Positions 20,301-28,425 of a DNA stretch of 64,000 nt are shown piece after piece. Each line of letters opens with the position of its first letter. The stretch's first letter is position 1. The notes beneath the pieces are model-generated. The model saw only the letters and a list, made by a program, of their open reading frames with translations. It had not been told where the DNA came from and ran no database searches. The stretch spans positions 124,001-188,000 of the forward strand of contig OZ245887.1 of the NCBI GenBank assembly GCA_965229545.1. Direction: 5' to 3'. Position numbers and translations under genes: made by a program. This DNA comes from Megaera sp965229545 (GTDB lineage Bacteria; Pseudomonadota; Alphaproteobacteria; Rickettsiales; Rickettsiaceae).

Positions 20301-21465
20301 CAGCCTCAACAGTAGCCGGTTCTCCAGGTCTTAAAACCCTGAATATATCTATTAGAGAAGCATTTTGATCCTGATTCCTATCTGCAAATAAAGTATTTCT
20401 TATATAAGCATCTCCTTGAGCTGGCACTTTAAGCACAGAAAGAGTTTTTATTCCTGCGCTGTCAATTGCAGCTAACATATCTTCTGTTATCTGCGTACCA
20501 ATTTTTGCCAGAACTTCGCCACTAGATTTATCAATTAAATCACTACCCAAATAAGTCCCGAGCAAAGTGTTACTCGGAACAATAACTTTTCTTAAACCAG
20601 CTTCTACAAATTTTTTAGCAAGCCTTGGAGTGATTTTTTGGCCAGCTTCCAAAACTACCTCATTAGTTTCTGCATTTACCAAATCGTAATTTAATCTATA
20701 AATAGTTAAACTTTCTGGTTGAAAATCTACTACCCAATTTTTCTTTTTTAATTCATAATTTATAGTTGAATAATAACTGGTCAAAATCTCAGAAGGGTCC
20801 ATACCAAGAGCCATCAGTAAGGTAGTAACCGGTAATTTCCTTTTGCGATCAATCCTAAAAAACACAGTATCCTTAGCATCGAACTCGAAATCCAGCCAAG
20901 AACCTCTGTAAGGAATTATTCGAGCAGAGTATAAAAACTTCCCAGAAGAATGAGTTTTTCCATCATCATGGTAGAAGAAAACACCAGGCGATCTATGCAT
21001 CTGAGAAACAACAACCCTTTCGGTACCATTAATAACAAAAGTACCATTATGAGTCATAAGAGGGATTTCCCCCATATAAACTTGTTGTTCTTTTATACCT
21101 TTTATTTCTCTAGCCTCAGTGACTTCATCTACTTCCCATACAGTAAGACGCAACATAACTTTAAGTGGAGCAACAAAACTAATTCCCCGTTGCAGGCATT
21201 CCTCAACATCATATTTCGGGGCATCAAAATTATATTTTACAAACTCCAAAATTGCAGTATTAGAGGGATCCTTAATAGGAAAAATTGAACGCAAAACAGC
21301 TTGTAATCCCTTATCTTTTCTTTCAGATTCAGGAATTCCAAGCTGTAAAAAATTTTCTTCATAAGAATTTTTTTGTATCTCAATCAAATTAGGCATTGAA
21401 GCTACTAATTTGATTTTACCGAAGTTTTTTCTAACACGCTTACTTGTTTGTAAGGATTGCGCCAT
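17365..21465 (-). CDS. rpoB: DNA-directed RNA polymerase subunit beta
   Basis: This is the second largest RNA polymerase subunit, carrying much of the active-site channel and the rifampicin pocket. 1366 residues, intact. The rifampicin region ([20 protein letters not shown], then [14 protein letters not shown]) keeps the residues found in sensitive bacteria at the main mutation sites as far as I can align by eye. Also visible are [37 protein letters not shown] and the C-terminal [19 protein letters not shown]. The upstream gap to rplL (615 bp) contains the rplL terminator, so rpoB probably has its own promoter there. Confidence 0.99.
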   Translation of the reverse strand: [1366 protein letters not shown]

Positions 21466-22020
21466 ATGATCTCCAGATATTTTTATATTTTTTGTATATT
21501 AAATCAGTTATTAATGCAACAAACATCATCGAAAGAAACAACTGTGAAGCTAATTATTTTAATTAAAAGTAAAACTTATTTAAGTATAAATTAATACTAC
21601 CACCTTTATAAAATTCAAATTATCGGTATGTTTTCTCCACCAAATAAAATAACCTTTCTAAATTTCACAGTACAATTTGACAGGTTTTGGTAGTTTTATA
21701 CTAAGTCTATGTAGCTTAACAAATACTAAACTGTTATACCATCAAACCTAAAATTACCTTTCTTTATTTTTTTCTTAAATAACAAAGCTAAATCTGCATT
21801 TTTCTTACAAAGATTATTTGAAATAAGAAAGGGCCTGTACTTTAACTTATGCTTGTTGTTTAGAAAAGCAATTTTTATAAAATATTACAATCTTGTTATA
21901 AAAGTATGGAAATCTGTTATTTATAAGCCATAAAAAATAGTTTTAAAGATATTTTTATGAACTTTTTAATTATAACTAATAACCCACAACTATTAAAAGA
22001 AAGATAATTAAGCTTTTCCT
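21466..22020. other. Non-coding region upstream of rpoB
   Basis: 555 bp between the rplL terminator and rpoB, very AT-rich, with no gene. Because the terminator lies at its far side, the rpoBC promoter is expected here. A weak candidate is TTGAAT followed 16 bases later by TATTAA on the minus strand near 21590-21620. I see no ribosomal-protein binding leader. Confidence 0.4.
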
Positions 22021-22073
22021 AAAAAATTATAAGCCGATTACAGGAGTTTTAGTAATCCCCCATAAATCGGCTT
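22021..22073 (-). terminator. Intrinsic terminator after rplL
   Basis: A 9-bp stem (AAGCCGATT at 22031-22039 with AATCGGCTT at 22065-22073) starts 8 bp past the rplL stop. On the minus strand it is followed by ATAATTTTTT. It should separate the rplKAJL transcript from rpoBC. Confidence 0.8.
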
Positions 22074-22080
22074 TAATTAA

Positions 22081-22449
22081 TTACTTTACTTCTACTTTAG
22101 CACCAGCAGCTTCAAGTTTTGCTTTTATATCATCAGCTTCTGCTTTAGAAACTCCTTGTTTCAAAGGTGATGGAGCACCGTCAACTAAATCTTTAGCCTC
22201 TTTCAATCCAAGATTAGTAATAGCTCTAACTACTTTAATTACTTCAATTTTTTTGTCGCCAGCATTTGCTAAAACTACATCAAAATCAGTTTTTTCAGCT
22301 ACTGCATCAGCTGCCGCTGCCACCGGAGCTGCTGCTACCGGAGCTGCTGCTGCTACTCCCCATTTTTCTTCCAAAAGTTTTGAAAGCTCAGCAGCTTCCA
22401 TTACTGTTAAAGCAGAAAGTTCTTCTGCTATTTTTTCTATATTTGCCAT
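22081..22449 (-). CDS. rplL: 50S ribosomal protein L7/L12
   Basis: Dimers of this acidic protein form the mobile ribosomal stalk that recruits translation factors. 122 residues: N-terminal dimerisation helix region (IAEELSALTVMEAAELSKLLEEKWG), Ala/Val-rich hinge (AAAPVAAAPVAAAADA) and the compact C-terminal domain (KTDFDVVLANAG... IEVIKVVRAITNLGLKEAKDLVDGAP). It follows rplJ after 37 bp and ends at a clear terminator, as the last gene of the L11-L1-L10-L12 unit. Confidence 0.98.
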   Translation of the reverse strand: MANIEKIAEELSALTVMEAAELSKLLEEKWGVAAAAPVAAAPVAAAADAVAEKTDFDVVLANAGDKKIEVIKVVRAITNLGLKEAKDLVDGAPSPLKQGVSKAEADDIKAKLEAAGAKVEVK

Positions 22450-22486
22450 AATAAATTACCTCTTTTGACTTTAAAAATTAAAAAAA

Positions 22487-22999
22487 TTAACTATTCTTTT
22501 CTGAATATGCTTGAATAACCCTAGCAACAGATCCAGCTGGAGCTTGAATAATTCTACCCAAATTGGCTGCTGGAGCTTGTAGTATACCAACTATTTTTCC
22601 TCTTAATTGATCAAGAGATGGTAACTTAGCTAATTGTTGCACTTCACCTACATTTAGAATTTTATCATTCACTATCCCACCAATAACTTTTAAATTATCA
22701 TTGGCCTTTGCGAATTCAACTACTCCCTTTGCAGCAGCCACTGGATCTTTAGAATAAGCTATTGCCGTTGGCCCAGAAAAAGCTTCAGGATCATGTATTA
22801 ACTTAACGTTAGTAGCAGCTATCTTAGAAAGTGTATTTTTCACTATTTTAAAAGATGCACCATTCTCCCTTAAAGCCTTACGCAAATTTGTAATCTGCGA
22901 AACTGTAAGCCCGTGATAATGGGTAATAATTACCGAATTAGAGTCTTGATAAATTTTTTCTAACTCTGAAACAAAAGTCTTTTTTTCTGATCTTAGCAC
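22487..22999 (-). CDS. rplJ: 50S ribosomal protein L10
   Basis: L10 anchors the L12 stalk dimers to 23S rRNA, and in many bacteria it represses its own operon. 170 residues with the typical start (LRSEKKTFVSELEKIYQDSN), SVIITHYHGLTVSQITNLRK, FKIVKNTLSKIA and a C-terminal helix with repeated QAPA motifs. It lies only 20 bp downstream of rplA, so no long L10 leader fits there. Confidence 0.97.
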   Translation of the reverse strand: MLRSEKKTFVSELEKIYQDSNSVIITHYHGLTVSQITNLRKALRENGASFKIVKNTLSKIAATNVKLIHDPEAFSGPTAIAYSKDPVAAAKGVVEFAKANDNLKVIGGIVNDKILNVGEVQQLAKLPSLDQLRGKIVGILQAPAANLGRIIQAPAGSVARVIQAYSEKNS

Positions 23000-23019
23000 C
23001 TTATACTCCCCAAAAACTT

Positions 23020-23706
23020 CTACTGTGAAACTGTTGACAAATCAACCCTAAGAGATGGACCCATAGTAGAAGATACATGAATCCTTTTTAAATAAGTTCC
23101 TTTTGCGGCCGCTGGTTTGGCCTTAGTAACAGATTCTATAAAAGCCATAGCATTTTTTAATAAATCGGCATCGGTAAAAGATATTTTTCCAATACCCGCA
23201 TGAACTATACCAGCTTTTTCAACCCTATATTCGACTTGACCGCTTTTGGCATTTTTTACTGCCGTTGTAATATCTGCGGTTACAGTACCAAGCTTCGGAT
23301 TCGGCATTAATCCCTTTGGTCCTAAAACTCTCGCCACTTGACCCACTACACCCATCATATCAGGCGTACTGATACATACGTCAAAATCTATTTTACCAGC
23401 CTTAATATTATCAATAATTTCAGTAGAACCAGCTAGATCAGCACCAGCTGCCTTTGCATCAGCAACCTTATCCTCTTTACAAATTACTACAACTCTTACA
23501 TCCTTACCGGTACCGGCGGGTAAAGAAACCATACCCCTTACCATTTGATCAGAGTGCCTTGGATCAACACCAAGATTAATTGCAATATCTAATGTTTCAT
23601 CAAATTTAGCAAAGCAAGAAGTCTTCACTAAAGATATAGCTTCTTGTAAAGAATATTCTTTTGTTCTTTCAATCGCTTTTTTTGCTGCTACTATTTTCTT
23701 CCCCAT
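23020..23706 (-). CDS. rplA: 50S ribosomal protein L1
   Basis: L1 forms the L1 stalk, which helps release deacylated tRNA from the E site. 228 residues: GVDPRHSDQMVRGMVSLPAGTGK (RNA-binding face), VICKEDKVADAKAAGADLAG, TPDMMGVVGQVARVLGPKGLMPNPK (L1 signature) and STMGPSLRVDL at the end. It is in tandem with rplK (33 bp upstream) and rplJ. Confidence 0.97.
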   Translation of the reverse strand: MGKKIVAAKKAIERTKEYSLQEAISLVKTSCFAKFDETLDIAINLGVDPRHSDQMVRGMVSLPAGTGKDVRVVVICKEDKVADAKAAGADLAGSTEIIDNIKAGKIDFDVCISTPDMMGVVGQVARVLGPKGLMPNPKLGTVTADITTAVKNAKSGQVEYRVEKAGIVHAGIGKISFTDADLLKNAMAFIESVTKAKPAAAKGTYLKRIHVSSTMGPSLRVDLSTVSQ

Positions 23707-23739
23707 AAGATTTTATTCTCAATCCTTAAATTATATCAC

Positions 23740-24174
23740 TTAACTTTTTATTACTTTAATACCCATAGACTCTGCGGTACCCGCTATAATTTTTGCACCG
23801 GCCACAATATCATTAGCATTTAAATCTTGCATTTTAATTTTAGCAATTTCTTCACAATCAGACATAGTAACAGTACCCACCACTGCATCTTTTTTAGCAG
23901 CAGAAGACCCTTTGTCAATTTTGGCAAATTTTTTCAAAAAGAAAGAAGCTGGCGGAGTTTTTGTAACAAAATCAAAGCTTTTATCAGCATAAACAGTAAT
24001 CACCACAGGCAAAGGAGTACCCGGTTCCATAGAGCTGGTCGTAGCATTAAAAGCTTTGCAGAACTCCATAATATTTACCCCTTTCTGACCAAGAGCAGGG
24101 CCTATTGGCGGAGCAGGATTAGCCTTGCCGGCTGGGACTGTTAACTTAATATACCCATCAATTTTTTTTGCCAT
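23740..24174 (-). CDS. rplK: 50S ribosomal protein L11
   Basis: L11 forms part of the GTPase-associated centre of the large subunit. 144 residues: IKLTVPAGKANPAPPIGPALGQKGVNIMEFCKAFN at the N-terminus, the linker TKTPPASFFLKKFAKIDKGS, and the C-terminal AKIKMQDLNANDIVAGAKIIAGTAESMGI. It is separated from nusG by 159 bp, a larger gap than between the other ribosomal genes, so an internal promoter may lie before it. Confidence 0.97.
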   Translation of the reverse strand: MAKKIDGYIKLTVPAGKANPAPPIGPALGQKGVNIMEFCKAFNATTSSMEPGTPLPVVITVYADKSFDFVTKTPPASFFLKKFAKIDKGSSAAKKDAVVGTVTMSDCEEIAKIKMQDLNANDIVAGAKIIAGTAESMGIKVIKS

Positions 24175-24333
24175 TTTTATTATTACCTTAAAAACTTATC
24201 TCTTCAATTAACGACACTAATTATAAAATCTATAAATCAGTTTAATATTCCTGACTGTTACCTTAAACTTAATCAAATTATTGTTTAAGTTATTATACAC
24301 AAACCTCTTTAAATAAAATACAATCAAATTTTA

Positions 24334-24864
24334 CTAACTTTTCTTTACCTGGTTAAAATTAAGCTCAATAGGGGTTGCTTTACCAAAAATGGAAACAGAA
24401 ATTTTTAGTTTTTGAGCGTCAATATCCACTTCCTCTACGAAACCTGAAAAACTATCAAAAGGACCGTCTATTACTTGTATTTTTTCTCCAACACTATATA
24501 AACTTGAAGCACTGGCGTTTTTAGTTTCAGATTCTAGTTGTGTAAATATTCTGCTTACTTCTTCATCATTCATAGGATTGGGTCTGGTTTTAGTACCCAA
24601 AAAGCCTGTTATCTTAGGAACGCCCTTAACTAAATGCCAAGATTCATCTGTCATTTTCATTTTGATCAGGATATAACCAGGCATAAACTTTTTCTCAGTA
24701 ATTACCTGCTTTCCCCTTTTGATCTCAGGAACTTCTATTACTGGTACAACTATCTCTTCAAACTGATCAGACATACCTTTTTTGGCAATCTGATCTTGTA
24801 CCATTTGCTTTACTCTTTTCTCAGAACCAGAAACAGTATGTAGTATATACCACTTAGCAACCAT
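24334..24864 (-). CDS. nusG: Transcription termination/antitermination factor NusG
   Basis: NusG binds the RNA polymerase clamp and couples it to Rho or to ribosomal protein S10. 176 residues: the NGN domain begins KWYILHTVSGSEKRVKQMV and includes FMPGYILIKMKM and ITGFLGTKTRPNPM. The C-terminal KOW domain holds GEKIQVIDGPFDSFSGFVEEVD. It lies 26 bp downstream of secE, the usual secE-nusG pair. Confidence 0.97.
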   Translation of the reverse strand: MVAKWYILHTVSGSEKRVKQMVQDQIAKKGMSDQFEEIVVPVIEVPEIKRGKQVITEKKFMPGYILIKMKMTDESWHLVKGVPKITGFLGTKTRPNPMNDEEVSRIFTQLESETKNASASSLYSVGEKIQVIDGPFDSFSGFVEEVDIDAQKLKISVSIFGKATPIELNFNQVKKS

Positions 24865-24890
24865 ATTTTTTACTTCTATTAACCCCTACT

Positions 24891-25088
24891 TTATTTTCCA
24901 ATATTCAAGAAAAACCTTATAATATTGTGAATACCATAATCTAAAATTAAACTTGTCAAGCTAAACAAAAATACAGCGATAATTACCACTATTACTGAAG
25001 TAACCAACTCTTTTCTCTCTGGCCAAACAACTTTTTTTGCTTCCTGCCGAACTTGATCAAAAAATTTATATATTTTTGTTTGTTTCAT
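24891..25088 (-). CDS. secE: Preprotein translocase subunit SecE
   Basis: SecE is the small essential subunit that clamps SecY in the inner membrane. 65 residues with the conserved amphipathic start (YKFFDQVRQEAKKVVWPERKE) followed by one membrane helix (VIVVIIAVFLFSLTSLILDYGIH). This is the short single-helix form normal for most bacteria outside the gammaproteobacteria. It sits between tRNA-Trp and nusG. Confidence 0.96.
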   Translation of the reverse strand: MKQTKIYKFFDQVRQEAKKVVWPERKELVTSVIVVIIAVFLFSLTSLILDYGIHNIIRFFLNIGK

Positions 25089-25117
25089 TACAATTCCAAC
25101 ATCTGCCTTATTTTATT

Positions 25118-25193
25118 TGGCAGGAGCGACAGGAATCGAACCCGCAACCTCCGGTTTTGGAGACCGGCGCTCTACCAGTTGAGCTACACTCCT
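25118..25193 (-). tRNA. trnW: tRNA-Trp (anticodon CCA)
   Basis: The minus strand folds as a complete cloverleaf: acceptor AGGAGTG/CGCTCCT, D arm GCTC...GAGC, anticodon stem CCGGT/ACCGG around loop CTCCAAA (anticodon CCA), and T arm with TTCGATT. CCA is encoded. It lies between fusA and secE, where many bacteria have tuf next to tRNA-Trp. Here tuf is missing, which is the Rickettsia arrangement. Confidence 0.97.
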
Positions 25194-25285
25194 ATCACAG
25201 TCTCCCAATAAATCAACATATTTAATTACTAGAGAGAATAGCGACTAGTTATTTACCCTTCTTAAAAGAGGAATATTCCTAATAA

Positions 25286-27370
25286 TTAAACTTTATTTTT
25301 ACCTTGTTGTTTTAATAAAATAGCATCAACTACATGCTGAGGCACTTGCGCATAACTATCCAAATCCATGGAAAAGTTAGCCCTACCTTGAGATTGGGAT
25401 CTCAGAGTATTTACATAACCAAACATTTCTGCAAGAGGTACATTAGCTAGAATAACCTTTGCATTCCCTCTATTATCCATACTAGTTACCTGCCCCCTTC
25501 TAGAATTTAGGTCTCCAATAATATCACCCATATATTCCTCAGGCGTAACAACCTCAACTTTCATAATTGGCTCAAGCAACTTTGGCCCAGCAAGAGGCAT
25601 ACCTTCCCTAAAAGCAGCTTTAGCAGCTATTTCAAAAGCAAGCACACTCGAGTCCACATCGTGATAAGAACCATCAAGCAATGTAGCTTTAAAATTAATC
25701 ATCGGATACCCAGCAATGACACCAGAATTCTTGATTGCATTTAAACCTTTCTCTACACCAGGTATATACTCTTTAGGTATTGCACCGCCAACAATTTTAC
25801 TTTCAAAAACAAAACCTTCTCCAGGGGCTGCTGGTTCAAATAAGATTTTAACTTTTGCAAACTGACCAGCACCACCAGATTGTTTTTTATGAGTGTAATC
25901 AACTTCATAAGGTTTTGTAATAGTTTCACAATAGGCTACTTCTGGAGCTCCAACATTAGCTTCTACTTTGAACTCCCTTTTCATACGGTCGACAAGAATT
26001 TCTAAATGAAGCTCACCCATACCACTAATATTAGTTCTACCACTTTCATCGGTAAAAACTCTAAAAGATGGATCCTCAGCAGCTAATTTTTGCAACGCAA
26101 AAGACATTTTTTCTTGATCTGCTGTAGATTTTGGCTCTACCGCAAGCTGGATAACCGGTTCTGGGAAATCCATTTTTTCTAAAATTATGTTACCCTCAAG
26201 TGCACATAAAGTATCACCAGTAGTAGTATTCTTTAGACCTGCAAGAGCAACAATATCACCCGCAACCGCTTCTTTAACATCTTCACGGTTATTAGCATGC
26301 ATAAGAAGCATACGTCCCACTCTTTCTTTTTCGCCTTTTACTGTATTAAGTACAGTACTACCAGCAGAGAGCTTACCAGCATAAATTCTTATAAAAGTTA
26401 AAGAGCCGACAAAAGGATCATTCATAATCTTGAAAGCAAGCGCTGCAAAAGAACCATCCACAGAATTCTTTATAGCTTTTTCTTCTCCAGTCTTAGCATC
26501 AATAGCCTTAGTATCCGGGATATCCAAAGGTGAAGGTAAATAATACACAACAGCATCCAGCAATGGCTGGACACCCTTATTTTTAAAAGCTGAACCACAA
26601 ATTACCGGAACGAATTTGCTTAAAATAGTACCCTTTCTAATACAAGATTTAATTTCCGCCTCAGAAAGCTCACCACCTTCAAGGTACTTTTTCATGATTG
26701 CATCATCTGTTTCAGCTACAATGTCTAGCATTTTAGCTCTATATTCATCAGCTTGCGCTTTTAGATCAGCAGGAATTTCACCATAAACATACTCAGCCCC
26801 TAGTGAACCATCTTTCCAAACCACAGACTGCATTTTCACTAGATCGACAACACCTACAAATGTCTCCTCGTTACCTATAGGTAATTGCAAAACCAAAGGT
26901 ACAGCACCTAATCTATCCTTTATCATACCGACGCATCTAAAGAAATCGGCACCCATTCTGTCTAATTTGTTAACAAAGCACATTCTTGGCACAGAATATT
27001 TATCAGCTTGCCGCCAAACAGTCTCAGACTGGGGTTCAACACCTGCTACACCATCAAATACAGTAACTGCACCATCAAGCACTCTAAGAGAGCGTTCTAC
27101 TTCAATAGTAAAATCAACGTGCCCAGGAGTGTCTATAATGTTAATTCTTTTTCCATTCCAAAAACAAGTAGTGGCTGCAGAAGTAATAGTAATACCCCTC
27201 TCCTGCTCCTGCTCCATCCAGTCCATGGTAGCACCGCCATCATGTACTTCGCCTATATTGTGAGATTTACCGGTATAATATAAAATACGCTCAGTGGTGG
27301 TAGTTTTACCCGCATCTATATGAGCGCATATACCAATATTGCGAACTTCTGATAATTTATATTTAGACAT
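25286..27370 (-). CDS. fusA: Elongation factor G
   Basis: EF-G is the GTPase that drives ribosomal translocation and, with RRF, recycling. 694 residues, full length. The G domain holds AHIDAGKTTTTERIL (P-loop, ~residue 17), the RGITITSAATT switch I, DTPGHVDF (G3, ~81) and NKLDRMGADF (G4, ~135). Domains II-V follow, with GMGELHLEILVDR and the domain IV motif SYHDVDSSVLAFEIAAK. It lies 12 bp downstream of rpsG as part of the str operon. No tuf follows it. Confidence 0.99.
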   Translation of the reverse strand: MSKYKLSEVRNIGICAHIDAGKTTTTERILYYTGKSHNIGEVHDGGATMDWMEQEQERGITITSAATTCFWNGKRINIIDTPGHVDFTIEVERSLRVLDGAVTVFDGVAGVEPQSETVWRQADKYSVPRMCFVNKLDRMGADFFRCVGMIKDRLGAVPLVLQLPIGNEETFVGVVDLVKMQSVVWKDGSLGAEYVYGEIPADLKAQADEYRAKMLDIVAETDDAIMKKYLEGGELSEAEIKSCIRKGTILSKFVPVICGSAFKNKGVQPLLDAVVYYLPSPLDIPDTKAIDAKTGEEKAIKNSVDGSFAALAFKIMNDPFVGSLTFIRIYAGKLSAGSTVLNTVKGEKERVGRMLLMHANNREDVKEAVAGDIVALAGLKNTTTGDTLCALEGNIILEKMDFPEPVIQLAVEPKSTADQEKMSFALQKLAAEDPSFRVFTDESGRTNISGMGELHLEILVDRMKREFKVEANVGAPEVAYCETITKPYEVDYTHKKQSGGAGQFAKVKILFEPAAPGEGFVFESKIVGGAIPKEYIPGVEKGLNAIKNSGVIAGYPMINFKATLLDGSYHDVDSSVLAFEIAAKAAFREGMPLAGPKLLEPIMKVEVVTPEEYMGDIIGDLNSRRGQVTSMDNRGNAKVILANVPLAEMFGYVNTLRSQSQGRANFSMDLDSYAQVPQHVVDAILLKQQGKNKV

Positions 27371-27382
27371 AACAAGTTACCT

Positions 27383-27862
27383 CTACGAAGTTCTTTGGGC
27401 AAAATGCGCAAAAGCCTTATTTGACTCTGCCATTTTATGAGTATCTTCTTTCTTTTTAATTGCAACGCCACGGTTATTAGCAGCGTCAAACAATTCTTCT
27501 GCTAATTTTTCGACCATACTACGTCCAGAACGCTTAATCGCTGCATTAATAAGCCACCTTGTTGCTAGAGCATACCCCCTTCTTTCGTCAACGGGTGATG
27601 GGACTTGATAATTAGCACCACCAACCCTTACAGAAGTAACTTCAACAAACGGTTTTACGTTATTTATACCATCGGTAAAAGTTTTAAAAGAATCAGCATT
27701 ATGTTTTTTTTCTACTCTCTCCAAAGCTCCATAAACAATTTTTTCTGCTAGAGATTTTTTTCCATCCTTCATAACGTTATTGATAAACCTGGATAACAAT
27801 ACACTATTATACTTAGTATCCGGTTTTATTACCTTTTTTACTACTGCATGACGACGCGACAT
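27383..27862 (-). CDS. rpsG: 30S ribosomal protein S7
   Basis: S7 nucleates assembly of the small-subunit head and contacts the E-site tRNA. 159 residues: MSRRHAVVKKVIKPDTKYNS, FINNVMKDGKKSLAEKIVYGALE, VEVTSVRVGGANYQVPSPVDERRGYALATRWLI (S7 signature), and the C-terminal KKEDTHKMAESNKAFAHF. It is between rpsL and fusA in the str operon. In Escherichia coli S7 represses this operon through the rpsL-rpsG gap. Here that gap is only 32 bp, so any control must differ. Confidence 0.98.
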   Translation of the reverse strand: MSRRHAVVKKVIKPDTKYNSVLLSRFINNVMKDGKKSLAEKIVYGALERVEKKHNADSFKTFTDGINNVKPFVEVTSVRVGGANYQVPSPVDERRGYALATRWLINAAIKRSGRSMVEKLAEELFDAANNRGVAIKKKEDTHKMAESNKAFAHFAQRTS

Positions 27863-27894
27863 TTTATACCTTAACTATATATTATATTAAATAA

Positions 27895-28272
27895 TTATTT
27901 GCTACCCTTGGAAGAAGTACCATAGCGAGAACGACCCTGCTTACGCCCCTTAACACCTTGGGTATCAAGCGCACCGCGAACTATATGATATTTCACACCA
28001 GGAAGATCCGGAACCCTTCCTCCCCTAATAAGAACCGCTGAGTGCTCCTGAAGATTATGCCCCTCACCGGGAATATATGCGTTTACATATTCACCATTAC
28101 TTAAACGAACCCTAGCCATTTTACGGAGGGCCGAATTTGGTTTTTTAGGAGTAACGGTTTTTACAATAACACACACACCTTTTAAAAATGGATTTCCCCT
28201 GAGAGCAGGAGACTTTGTCTTTTTGATTTTTGGTTGACGACCCTTTCTAACAAGCTGATTATTTGTTGGCAT
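27895..28272 (-). CDS. rpsL: 30S ribosomal protein S12
   Basis: S12 sits in the decoding centre and is the site of streptomycin-resistance mutations. 125 residues. Both lysines linked to streptomycin sensitivity are wild type in TPKKPNSALRK and in VPDLPGVKYH. It is the first gene of the str operon, preceded by a promoter and a terminator-like leader hairpin (separate entries). GGAG 12 bases before the ATG is a possible ribosome binding site. Confidence 0.98.
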   Translation of the reverse strand: MPTNNQLVRKGRQPKIKKTKSPALRGNPFLKGVCVIVKTVTPKKPNSALRKMARVRLSNGEYVNAYIPGEGHNLQEHSAVLIRGGRVPDLPGVKYHIVRGALDTQGVKGRKQGRSRYGTSSKGSK

Positions 28273-28299
28273 CTACTAAATACACTCCAAACTGAAGTT

Positions 28300-28342
28300 A
28301 AAAAAACGATTACGGGTGGAATACTAATTTCCGCCAGTAACC
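28300..28342 (-). terminator. Terminator hairpin in the rpsL leader (possible attenuator)
   Basis: On the minus strand a 14-base arm (28329-28342) pairs with a second arm (28308-28321) across a 7-base loop with 12 of 14 positions matched, followed by G and seven T (28300-28306). Only 27 bp separate the T run from the rpsL start, too little for another promoter. If the promoter at 28369-28397 is the real one, this hairpin lies inside the str-operon leader and would terminate or attenuate it. Alternatively it ends readthrough from the hydrolase gene upstream. Confidence 0.7.
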
Positions 28343-28368
28343 TAATATTTGATTAAAATTTCTGAAGA

Positions 28369-28397
28369 ACTATACCTAACTTTTAAATCAATAGCAA
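28369..28397 (-). promoter_or_regulatory. Candidate sigma-70 promoter of the str operon
   Basis: Minus strand TTGCTA (28392-28397), exactly 17 bases, then TATAGT (28369-28374). This gives four and five of six matches to the consensus with ideal spacing. Transcription would start near 28362, leaving a leader of about 90 nt that includes the terminator-like hairpin. Confidence 0.55.
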
Positions 28398-28425
28398 GAA
28401 TTTTATATAGACAAATATTAGATAA

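Noticed and set aside
19385..21364. Plus-strand frames opposite rpoB
   Set aside because: Antisense shadows of rpoB.
22253..22468. Ala- and Leu-rich plus-strand frames opposite rplL
   Set aside because: They arise from the repetitive Ala/Val hinge codons of L12 read on the other strand.
25266..25280. AGGAATATTCCT after fusA as a terminator
   Set aside because: The stem is only 6 bp and AT-rich, and CTTTTAAG follows instead of a proper T run.
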